A stretch of DNA of 5,022 nucleotides from Enterobacteriaceae bacterium Kacie_13 (GCA_013457415.1 CP045669.1:1-5022), one strand, 5' to 3'. Counted from the first letter of the stretch, positions 1-4,024 are shown. Numbers and translations are program-made. The notes: generated by a model from the sequence alone, not told the origin.

Positions 1-40
1 TACTGCAACACTAAAGGCTAATGCCTTTAGTGTTGCAGTA
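1..40. repeat. Hairpin at the window ends, part of a 66-bp inverted repeat if the molecule is circular
   Basis: The arms at 1-18 and 23-40 are perfect reverse complements around the loop TAAT. If 5022 joins to 1, bases 5010-5022 pair exactly with 41-53 and the arms grow to 31 bp each. A 13-base match continuing exactly at the window ends is very unlikely by chance, so I read the molecule as circular. There is no T-tract beyond the arms, so it is not a standard terminator. The role is unknown; cruciform formation or insulation of the downstream operon are possibilities. Confidence 0.85.
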
Positions 41-146
41 AGTTAATGACCAGTTGTTAAGTTATTGAAATGTAATGTTTTTTCCTCTAAAAAAAACTAC
101 ACAACGAATATTTCATCGTCTCCCCCCTTCAGTAAGCCGACTTCTC

Positions 147-175
147 TTGACTGACTCATGTTATGAGATCAAAAT
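147..175 (+). promoter_or_regulatory. Candidate sigma-70 promoter of the toxin-antitoxin operon
   Basis: TTGACT (147-152) is separated by 17 bases from CAAAAT (170-175). The spacer contains a small dyad, CTCAT-gtt-ATGAG (155-167), which could be an operator. The -10 box is weak (4 of 6). This is the best-spaced candidate upstream of the antitoxin start at 268, leaving a leader of about 85 bases that carries further dyads. Confidence 0.4.
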
Positions 176-189
176 CAGCCATAAGTTGT

Positions 190-224
190 TGTACGGAAAA
201 AGTCCGTACATGTGCATATGGCAC
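190..224. promoter_or_regulatory. Candidate autoregulatory operators of the toxin-antitoxin operon
   Basis: A 21-bp inverted repeat lies at 190-210: TGTACGGA, five bases, TCCGTACA. A second dyad, GTGC-atatg-GCAC, follows at 212-224. Both sit 45-80 bases before the antitoxin start codon. Antitoxins of the DUF1778/GNAT class bind palindromic operators through their ribbon-helix-helix domain and repress with the toxin, so these dyads are natural candidates. Binding is inferred. Confidence 0.5.
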
Positions 225-267
225 GCTAGCCATAAAATCCTTGTTATCTTTGTTTCAGGAGTTTGTT

Positions 268-552
268 ATGAGCGCAGTAAGAAAGGAGCGGTTCGAGTTT
301 CGTCTGCCCGAAACTGCGAAGCGCCGTATAGAAGAAGCGGCAGTTATATCGAAAGTTTCTATTTCCCAATTTGTAATGGAATCAGCAACCTTTAGGGCTG
401 AGACTGTTATCAATGAGCATCGACGTTTAATCGTTGAAGAAGACGTATGGGAACAAGTGATGGTTGCTCTGGAGCGTCCGCCGGCCCCAACGCAAAGTAT
501 GTGCAAAGCCTTTGAACGCTATAATTCTCAGGAGAGTTGGATTTGCGATTAA
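268..552 (+). CDS. ataR: DUF1778-family RHH antitoxin (AtaR/TacA-like)
   Basis: This is a 94-residue antitoxin predicted to neutralise the acetyltransferase encoded just downstream and to repress the shared promoter. Residues about 5-40 (KERFEFRLPETAKRRIEEAA followed by SKVSISQFVMESA) match the N-terminal ribbon-helix-helix of the DUF1778 family: a short basic strand, helix, turn and second helix. The acidic and proline-containing C-terminus (about 60-80, EEDVWEQVMVALERPPAP) is the part that in AtaR, TacA and KacA wraps the toxin. I chose ATG 268 because AGGAG (257-261) lies 6 bases ahead; the frame is open from 163 but has no ribosome site there. The stop overlaps the toxin start, implying translational coupling. 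The symbol follows the closest characterised pair I recognise; TacA and KacA are equally related by domain. Confidence 0.88.
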   Translation: MSAVRKERFEFRLPETAKRRIEEAAVISKVSISQFVMESATFRAETVINEHRRLIVEEDVWEQVMVALERPPAPTQSMCKAFERYNSQESWICD

Positions 553-1073
553 TCCCAGGATTTCAGGCATTTGACCCTTGTGTTGATTATAACCTCGATA
601 ATTTCCAATGTGGCATTGAGCACTTGGATCGGTTTTTGAAGTCTGAACTTGAGAAGTTACAGTCGAGGAGTCTTTTAAAAGGGTATCTGCTAATTACGGA
701 TGATGAAGTGCCGGAAGTTATGGGTTACTACACTCTCAGTGGTGCCTCTTTCGAGCGTGGACATTTAAGTAGCCGCTCTCGAAAGAGAATCCCATATTCA
801 AATATGCCAGCTGTACTTCTCGGCCGTTTAGCAATAGATAAACGCATTCAAGGTAAAGGCTTTGGGGAGTTGCTAATTGTTGATGCTATTCATAAGGTTA
901 GGGCTACTGCTGGGCAGATTGGTATATATGCGATGTTTGTTGAGGCACATGACGGGGCAGCAAATTTTTATACTCGAATGGGATTCACTTCTTCATCAAA
1001 AGCAGATGATAGTAAAACGTTTTTCTACCCTGCAAACCAGTTTGATCAGTTAATCAGTGGCGCTTGTGATTAA
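543..1073 (+). CDS. ataT: GNAT acetyltransferase toxin (AtaT/TacT-like)
   Basis: The product is a 176-residue GNAT toxin. Family members move an acetyl group from acetyl-CoA to the amino acid on charged tRNA and stop translation; AtaT prefers initiator Met-tRNA, while TacT prefers elongator tRNAs. Visible landmarks are a CG near residue 23, GYYTLSGASFER (61-72), IPYSNMPAVLLGRLAID (83-99), the acetyl-CoA loop RIQGKGFG (101-108), FVEA (132-135) and FYTRMGF (142-148). The last contains the Tyr (about 143) needed for catalysis in relatives. All catalytic landmarks are intact. The start is a TTG: 543 lies 8 bases after AGGAG (530-534), whereas the in-frame TTG at 537 is only 2 bases away. The gene overlaps the antitoxin by 10 bases. 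The tRNA target cannot be read from the sequence. Confidence 0.88.
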   Translation: MRLIPGFQAFDPCVDYNLDNFQCGIEHLDRFLKSELEKLQSRSLLKGYLLITDDEVPEVMGYYTLSGASFERGHLSSRSRKRIPYSNMPAVLLGRLAIDKRIQGKGFGELLIVDAIHKVRATAGQIGIYAMFVEAHDGAANFYTRMGFTSSSKADDSKTFFYPANQFDQLISGACD

Positions 1074-1117
1074 TTTTATTTTCATATGTGCCTTTTAGGA
1101 CACATATGAAAATAAAA
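1074..1117. terminator. 17-bp perfect hairpin directly after the toxin stop
   Basis: Arms 1074-1090 (ttttattttcatatgtg) and 1101-1117 pair perfectly around a 10-base loop, beginning on the base after the toxin stop codon. There is no T-tract after the 3' arm, but both arms carry T-rich 5' ends, and a second hairpin with a T-tract (1114-1141) follows at once. Together they probably end or protect the toxin-antitoxin mRNA. The right arm shares bases 1114-1117 with the RNAI terminator and lies where the RNAII promoter would be expected. Confidence 0.6.
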
Positions 1118-1213
1118 AACCACCCGGCAAGGTGGTTTTTTAAAGTTCAGTAAACCGGCAAGTTTCTGAACCAGTGGTAACTGGCTTACACGGAGCGCAG
1201 TGACCAAATTCGT
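1113..1213 (-). ncRNA. RNAI antisense copy-number regulator
   Basis: RNAI is the countertranscript that pairs with the 5' part of RNAII and blocks primer maturation, which sets copy number and incompatibility. On the plus strand the three stem-loops are: I, 1114-1124/1131-1141 with loop CGGCAA; II, GTTCAG/CTGAAC and AAAC/GTTT (1145-1171), again with loop CGGCAA; III, GGTAACTG/CAGTGACC (1176-1205). The 5' end at 1213 is placed by alignment to ColE1 RNAI, seven bases after the -10 box. The 3' end is the T-tract after stem I. The length of about 101 bases fits the family (about 108 in ColE1). Confidence 0.85.
1114..1141 (-). terminator. RNAI terminator, also stem-loop I of RNAII
   Basis: An 11-bp stem (1114-1124 with 1131-1141) and a 6-base loop end in a run of six T on the minus strand, a classical intrinsic terminator for RNAI. 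The stem is symmetric, so the plus strand also ends in six T (1136-1141) and could stop toxin-antitoxin transcripts as well. Confidence 0.8.
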
Positions 1214-1219
1214 CTTCAT

Positions 1220-1249
1220 AGTGTAGCTGTATATCAGCAAAGACTTCAA
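1220..1249 (-). promoter_or_regulatory. RNAI promoter
   Basis: Read on the minus strand, TTGAAG (1249-1244) is the -35 box and TACACT (1225-1220) the -10 box, 18 bases apart. Both hexamers and the spacing are the same as in the ColE1 RNAI promoter as I recall it, and transcription would start near 1213. Confidence 0.8.
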
Positions 1250-1630
1250 GAGTCTCTTTTCTATCGCTCCGTGTACACAGATTACCAATGGCTACCGCCA
1301 GTGGCGATTTTTCGTGTCTATCGGGATTGGTTTCAAGAGTTTGTTATCCGATGAGGACGTGGTAGTCAGGCTGAACGGGGAGTTCGTGCATACAGCCTAG
1401 CTTGGAGCGAACCACCTACAAGGCACCCAGTTGCATGGGAAGGAATGAGAAAACGCCACCTTACGGCGGTTTGCAACGGGTAATCCTCAGGGTGGGAACA
1501 GGAGAGCGCACGAGGGAGCGACCCATCGGAAACGGTGGGGATCTTTAAGTCCTGTCAGGTTTCGCCACTTCTGATTTGAGCGCCCGGAAATCATCCGATT
1601 TCTGTGATGTTCATCAGGAGGGCGGAGCCT

Positions 1631-1645
1631 ATGGAAAAACGCCCT
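1631..1645 (+). other. ColE1-type replication start (oriV)
   Basis: ATGGAAAAACGCC is identical to the ColE1 segment at which RNase H cleaves the primer and leading-strand synthesis begins, within the short A run (here 1634-1639). It is preceded by GGCGGAGCCT as in ColE1. Replication proceeds rightward from here. Confidence 0.85.
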
Positions 1646-1710
1646 TTGGCGTGTCCTTCTTTGTCTGCTCTTTTCTCTTGTCAGCATGATATATAGCTTT
1701 TACAGATCCG

Positions 1711-1762
1711 CAACGCTCGCCGCAGTGTTTGACTAGCGAAGTCTGTCAAACCGAGGAAGCGT
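1711..1762. other. ColE1-like origin-distal segment (primosome-assembly/terH region)
   Basis: CAACGCTCGCCGCAG (1711-1725) and CCGAGGAAGCG (1751-1761) resemble ColE1 sequences flanking the lagging-strand primosome-assembly/terH segment. Between them lies a dyad GTTTGAC/GTCAAAC (1727-1733, 1745-1751) able to form a hairpin. This marks the right edge of the replicon; the exact priming role is inferred from position and similarity. Confidence 0.45.
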
Positions 1763-1800
1763 AAGTGCGCTAGTTTTGACATTTGCGCGGCCACTCCTCT

Positions 1801-2232
1801 TTACCCTCTGAGTCGTGCCCAGAAACCTTTCTTAAGTTCCCGCTCTAACTTCTCGTTTAACATGCTGACCTCTTCCTGGTGCTTCCGCCGCTCTTCCTCG
1901 TATTGTCTTCTTTCGCTTTCTCTGGCTGTTTTATCTTCAAGCATATGCGTTACGGCTAGTCTCAGTTCTGCTATCTCTTTTTGCATAGCCTGAAGCTGCG
2001 CTGATGGGGAATTTTCCTGTGTATTTTCACGGTGTGTCACTGTGGGAATTTTTTTCACAGGTAGGCTTACGTTCCCGTATGCGCGGATTAGCTCAGAAAC
2101 GTCAATTACGGGGTTGTTTTTTTTATCCCGTGACGTGGTCACTTTTCCTTGTTTGACGTGGTTATACAGCGTTCTGCGTGTAATGCCGGCGGCCTGCGCT
2201 GCCTGAGACATATTTAGCTGTGTATTTGACAT
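1801..2232 (-). CDS. HTH/coiled-coil plasmid maintenance protein
   Basis: The product has 143 residues. Residues 7-30 (NMSQAAQAAGITRRTLYNHVKQGK) form a MerR/excisionase-like helix-turn-helix, with a wing and VIDVSELIRAYG up to about 53. A polar linker (54-77) leads into a charged heptad-rich helix (about 78-133, QLQAMQKEIAELRLAV to MLNEKLERELKK), and the chain ends in GFWARLRG. Small DNA-binding proteins with this layout and a GFW-x-RL tail occur beside ColE1-like and related small origins, often annotated as replication or DNA-binding protein; their function is poorly defined. The start ATG at 2232 has GAGGG 6 bases ahead. A dyad just upstream (2252-2287) could be its own operator. Position next to the origin suggests a role in replication control, stability or copy number. 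I assign no symbol. Confidence 0.8.
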   Translation of the reverse strand: MSNTQLNMSQAAQAAGITRRTLYNHVKQGKVTTSRDKKNNPVIDVSELIRAYGNVSLPVKKIPTVTHRENTQENSPSAQLQAMQKEIAELRLAVTHMLEDKTARESERRQYEEERRKHQEEVSMLNEKLERELKKGFWARLRG

Positions 2233-2251
2233 TGTATACCCTCGTTTTTAC

Positions 2252-2287
2252 ATGCTCTGTAAAGTGTGTATTTTCACATAAGAGCAT
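2252..2287. promoter_or_regulatory. Candidate operator of the HTH gene
   Basis: Outer arms ATGCTCT (2252-2258) and AGAGCAT (2281-2287) enclose an inner dyad, TGTG-tatttt-CAC (2265-2277), about 20-55 bases upstream of the minus-strand start at 2232. The 13-mer TGTGTATTTTCAC recurs inside the gene at 2018-2030, and TGTGTATTTGAC overlaps the start codon (2219-2230). Nested symmetry at the 5' end of a DNA-binding gene suggests autoregulation. No clear -35/-10 pair was found. Confidence 0.4.
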
Positions 2288-2521
2288 AGTGCCGTTTTTA
2301 TCTGCGATATTGAAGTTAATGATGGGTTCTCAGCACCAGCCTTTTCACAAAAAAACTCTGATCATGACCAGGCCCCGATACCCCAATGCATCGTGTGTGA
2401 AGTGTCTAAGCCTCTTTACTTGGTAAAGTAATAAGCTTTTCTGCCCTGGTTTCCGCGCGACGTTTGTTGCTGAGTAAACCCACTAGAAATCTTCCACACC
2501 CGACGCATCATGCAATGCTAT

Positions 2522-2629
2522 CCCTCAGGCCTTATGCCACAAGGCCTGAGGGTGCATGACGGTCTATGCATAGACGTCATGCACTTTGCAGAAAATTCCC
2601 TGACGGCATCAGGGCTAGAGGTGCATGAC
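2522..2629. repeat. Stacked inverted repeats with three GTGCATGAC words
   Basis: Hairpin one has 12-bp perfect arms (2522-2533, 2541-2552). A 33-bp dyad follows (2552-2584): GTGCATGAC, one extra G, the 14-bp palindrome GTCTATGCATAGAC, then GTCATGCAC. Hairpin three is CCCTGA-cggca-TCAGGG (2598-2614), and six bases later GTGCATGAC recurs (2621-2629). Twice, therefore, a GC-rich hairpin is followed by GTGCATGAC. There are no T-tracts, so these are not terminators. They look like protein-binding or transfer/recombination DNA, possibly part of an oriT. Confidence 0.75.
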
Positions 2630-2657
2630 TAAGGCGAAATTAAACGACCTAAAAACG

Positions 2658-2684
2658 GGACAGGATATGTTTTGTAGCACCGCC
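2658..2684 (-). other. Candidate oriT nick region (MOBP-like TATCCTG), duplicated motif copy 1
   Basis: The minus strand reads TATCCTG followed by TCCCG across 2667-2656. This resembles the YATCCTG/Y nick consensus of RP4- and R64-type (MOBP) origins of transfer. The same 27-base block recurs with few changes at 3332-3359. No relaxase gene is present, so mobilisation would need a helper. The call rests on motif similarity and on the neighbouring dyads only. Confidence 0.3.
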
Positions 2685-2758
2685 CTAGCTTGGCTCCAAA
2701 AATGGCTATCTCAGGCTGTGGCCTACAATGCAGAGTAAACACATTCAGGAGTAGCGTA

Positions 2759-3025
2759 ATGGATACGAGAACCGCAGAGCCGGCCACCGTCGGTGAAATG
2801 TTATTGGAAGAGTTCATGCTTCCTAAAGGGCTAAGTCTTGATGAACTGGCTGCTGACGTAGGCATCACGCTTCAACGTTTTGAGAGCATTTTGAGTAATG
2901 AGGGAGTGTTGAGCGACGAAGAGGCTAGGCTGCTGGGTGACTACCTCGGAACGGGCGGTGATTTCTGGCGGAGCTTACGTGATTCACACCTGCGCTGGCG
3001 GGAGCGTATGGCGAATGCTAATTAG
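2759..3025 (+). CDS. Orphan HigA-like antitoxin/XRE regulator
   Basis: The product has 88 residues. The sequence TVGEMLLEEFMLPKGLSLDELAADVGITLQRFESILSNE followed by LSDEEARLLGDYLGTGGDFWRSL matches the HigA/VapI branch of the lambda-repressor-like HTH family: a GE-x-L-x-EEF entry, the HTH at about 26-46, then the GT-x-x-x-FW signature at about 67-73. HigA proteins neutralise the RelE-like toxin HigB and repress their own promoter. No HigB-like frame lies on either side, so this is an orphan that may act as a DNA-binding protein only. ATG 2759 has AGGAG (2747-2751) 7 bases ahead; the frame extends upstream to 2690 without a ribosome site. The stop codon TAG (3023-3025) is embedded in the first of seven phased 10-bp repeats, which suggests these are its binding sites or a partner's. 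Confidence 0.8.
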   Translation: MDTRTAEPATVGEMLLEEFMLPKGLSLDELAADVGITLQRFESILSNEGVLSDEEARLLGDYLGTGGDFWRSLRDSHLRWRERMANAN

Positions 3026-3122
3026 TGCAATTTAGTGCAATCGGGCTGACCGTTAGTGCAACTTAATGCAATTTAGTGCAATTCGAGACCAGGTCTCGGG
3101 AAATAGTGCAATTTAGTGCAAT
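3022..3122. repeat. Seven phased TTAGTGCAAT repeats (iteron- or centromere-like)
   Basis: Copies of TTAGTGCAAT start at 3022, 3032, 3053 (ends C), 3063 (TTAATGCAAT), 3073, 3103 (ATAGTGCAAT) and 3113, all in one orientation. Start-to-start distances are 10, 21, 10, 10, 30 and 10, so every copy lies on nearly the same face of the helix. A perfect dyad, CGAGACC-a-GGTCTCG (3084-3098), sits in the 30-base gap. The origin here is ColE1-type and needs no iterons, so partition, incompatibility or transcriptional control is more likely than initiation. The binding protein is unknown; the adjacent HigA-like protein or the RHH protein at 4045-4257 are candidates. Confidence 0.9.
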
Positions 3123-3190
3123 TTTCTCAAAATCGGAGGCACGTTGACGATGTTTACAACCGCCTGCGGCGTTTTGTCACATCGCCGTGC

Positions 3191-3258
3191 CAAAGGGGGC
3201 CCCTTTGTAACCCGCGCCGCGGAATTTTAGCTGCTAAAATTTTTCGCATGCGAAAAAT
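3191..3258. repeat. Cluster of four adjacent perfect palindromes
   Basis: The four are CAAAGGGG-g-CCCCTTTG (3191-3207), CCGCG-c-CGCGG (3212-3222), AATTTTAG-ctg-CTAAAATT (3223-3241) and the continuous 20-bp palindrome ATTTTTCGCATGCGAAAAAT (3239-3258). They abut or overlap, and the third and fourth share bases 3239-3241, so they cannot all extrude at once. A further palindrome, CGCGGCCGCG, is at 3288-3297. No protein is recognised for them. They lie about 300 bp on the accessory side of the XerCD core. Confidence 0.8.
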
Positions 3259-3331
3259 CCTGCCGCGCCCAGGCTTGCCCAACGCCTCGCGGCCGCGCAA
3301 TAAATTTCGCGCCCGTTCACCGTTTCTCGGC

Positions 3332-3359
3332 GGACAGGAAATGTTTTGTGGCCACCGCC
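3332..3359. repeat. Duplicated 27-base motif, copy 2
   Basis: GGACAGGAAATGTTTTGTGG followed by CCACCGCC matches the block at 2658-2684 with two substitutions and one inserted base. The TATCCTG core of copy 1 reads TTTCCTG here on the minus strand, which departs from the nick consensus. It may be an old duplication or a second binding site for the same protein. Confidence 0.65.
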
Positions 3360-3426
3360 GCCCCAAAACGTCCAGAAAGACCGCCTTCGCTATCCGTTTC
3401 TCGTCAAACCCCTAGCCGCCGGTTTC

Positions 3427-3444
3427 GGTGCATAGCTATTCATG
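3427..3444. promoter_or_regulatory. ArgR box of the cer-like site
   Basis: TGCAT-AGCT-ATTCA (3429-3442) matches the ARG-box core TGAAT-N4-ATTCA at 9 of 10 half-site positions. Its centre lies about 120 bp from the middle of the XerCD core, on the XerC side. This is the arrangement of ColE1 cer, where ArgR and PepA build the synaptic complex. Confidence 0.7.
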
Positions 3445-3542
3445 CCCGCAGAATTCACCTGTGCCATTTTGGGCGATTTTGGCGGGGTAAGCCGTAACAA
3501 AGGGCGTATTCAGGGGAAAAGCGCGCTGAGGGCGTCTGGGGC

Positions 3543-3570
3543 GGTGCGGTGAACGGACGTTATGGTAAAT
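3543..3570 (+). other. XerC/XerD recombination core of a cer-like multimer-resolution site
   Basis: GGTGCGGTGAA (3543-3553) is the XerC arm, CGGACG (3554-3559) a 6-bp central region, and TTATGGTAAAT (3560-3570) the XerD arm. The XerD arm is identical to that of ColE1 cer, and the first six bases of the XerC arm are the same as in cer and dif. Host XerC/XerD with accessory ArgR and PepA resolve plasmid multimers here, keeping copies free to segregate. The 6-bp spacer is like psi and dif rather than the 8 bp of cer. The full site, with accessory DNA, probably extends leftward to about 3330-3420. Confidence 0.88.
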
Positions 3571-3592
3571 AGGGTTGGTTGGCAGGTGCGCG

Positions 3593-3617
3593 CAAAAAAA
3601 AGCCCCGTAGGGCTTTT
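3593..3617 (-). terminator. Intrinsic terminator of the 42-residue ORF
   Basis: An 8-bp stem (AAAAGCCC/GGGCTTTT, 3598-3605 with 3610-3617), the loop CGTA and a run of eight T on the minus strand form a strong terminator 10 bases after the stop of the 3628-3756 gene. It faces away from the XerCD core, protecting the site from transcription. Confidence 0.85.
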
Positions 3618-3627
3618 GGCTACAGAC

Positions 3628-3756
3628 TTATTTCTCTGAGGATTTACTGGGTTTTAATTTGTCAGTATTTCCTGGGGTTTTTTTGTTGTCGCGTTGGCGT
3701 TTATCAGGCTCGCCTGTTGATTCGGCAATTTTTTTCGGCCCTGGCTTAAGGCTCAT
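3628..3756 (-). CDS. 42-residue basic microprotein, unknown function
   Basis: ATG 3756 to TAA 3628 encodes 42 residues, beginning MSLKPGPKKIAESTGEPDK and ending KLKPSKSSEK. It has about 10 Lys, several Pro, Asp and Glu, no aromatic residue and no hydrophobic segment, so it is probably disordered and may bind nucleic acid. Support for a real gene comes from a ribosome site (AAGGG, 8 bases ahead), a plausible promoter (TTGGTT 3827-3822, 16 bases, TATATC 3805-3800), a small leader hairpin (3779-3793) and a strong terminator right behind the stop. I do not recognise a family. It stands alone between the cer-like site and the RHH unit. Confidence 0.6.
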   Translation of the reverse strand: MSLKPGPKKIAESTGEPDKRQRDNKKTPGNTDKLKPSKSSEK

Positions 3757-3799
3757 GATAGTTACCCTTTGAAAGTTAGGAGGAAATCCCTCCATCCTA

Positions 3800-3827
3800 G
3801 ATATATAGGCTCAGTAGAAATAACCAA
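3800..3827 (-). promoter_or_regulatory. Candidate promoter of the 42-residue ORF
   Basis: On the minus strand, TTGGTT and TATATC are 16 bases apart, giving a start near 3793 and a leader of about 37 bases. The leader contains the dyad GGAGG-gattt-CCTCC just before the true ribosome site. Confidence 0.4.
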
Positions 3828-3998
3828 TGTCATCCATTTCATTTTTTGTCGTTATTCGATTGCCTTCACATAACTGACTGCATGGTAAATTTGGGGGCTT
3901 TAGAGCGGAGACTCTGTTTGTTTTTCATTGAGGGGGAGGTGCTGGTTTAGTCTGAGCGAGTAGTTCGAGAAAATGGTTAACCTTTTGATACCCATTTT

Positions 3999-4024
3999 AA
4001 AAAAAACCCCTGAATAACAGGGGT
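3999..4024 (-). terminator. Intrinsic terminator of the RHH gene
   Basis: On the minus strand a 7-bp stem (ACCCCTG/CAGGGGT, 4024-4018 with 4012-4006), a 5-base loop and eight T (4006-3999) follow the stop of the 4045-4257 gene by 20 bases. Confidence 0.85.

Larger units (their letters stand above)
1107..1639 (+). ncRNA. RNAII replication pre-primer of a ColE1-type origin
   Basis: This is the plus-strand primer transcript for plasmid replication by host DNA polymerase I. RNase H cuts the RNA-DNA hybrid near the 3' end. The segment follows the ColE1/pBR322 primer order: stem-loops I-III (1114-1205), TAGTGTAGC (1219-1227), CCAGTGGCGATTTTTCGTGTC, GGCTGAACGGG, GTTCGTGCATACAGCC, CTTGGAGCGAACC, GGAACAGGAGAGCGCACGAG, CCTGTCAGGTTTCGCCAC and GGCGGAGCCTATGGAAAAACGCC. 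The length of about 530 bases is close to ColE1. The 5' end is an estimate by analogy, and I find no convincing sigma-70 boxes; TTTTCA (1079-1084) and TATGAA (1105-1110) are weak. Confidence 0.88.
2233..2758. other. Non-coding interval rich in inverted repeats
   Basis: I see no supported gene in this 526-base stretch. It contains the candidate operator at 2252-2287, a CTTTAC-ttg-GTAAAG dyad (2414-2428), the stacked dyads at 2522-2629, the nick-like motif at 2658-2684, and the leader of the HigA-like gene, where TACAAT (2724-2729) may be a -10 box without a good -35. An open frame at 2220-2426 has no ribosome site. Confidence 0.6.
3026..3627. other. Non-coding interval: repeats, palindromes and multimer-resolution site
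   Basis: No convincing gene lies in these 602 bases. Open frames on both strands at 3116-3415 and 3154-3366 translate to Arg/Pro-rich chains without ribosome sites and arise because the segment is GC-rich and palindromic. The interval holds the phased repeats, four adjacent palindromes (3191-3258), the second copy of the nick-like motif, the ArgR box, the XerCD core and a minus-strand terminator. Confidence 0.7.

Noticed and set aside
75..395. 106-residue frame overlapping the antitoxin
   Set aside because: Out of frame with the clear DUF1778 antitoxin and without a ribosome site; it covers the operator region.
1082..1288. 68-residue minus-strand frame
   Set aside because: It covers the RNAI/RNAII stem-loops; the sequence is explained by the RNA structures.
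1487..1687. 66-residue minus-strand frame
   Set aside because: It lies wholly in the conserved RNAII/ori segment and has no ribosome site.
1396..2693. CCTAGCTTGG shared by RNAII (1396-1405) and 2684-2693, next to TGTAGCACCGCC as in ColE1 RNAII
   Set aside because: The match is only 10-12 bases with unrelated flanks; it could be a replicon remnant but is too short to call.
3116..3415. Open frames on both strands (99 and 70 residues) in the GC-rich segment
   Set aside because: No ribosome sites, Arg/Pro-rich low-information translation, near mirror-image peptides caused by palindromes, and overlap with the multimer-resolution region.
3905..3931. Minus-strand ATG (3931) opening a 20-codon frame, and a 22-codon plus-strand frame from 3883
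   Set aside because: No ribosome site, no conserved feature and no terminator fitting them.
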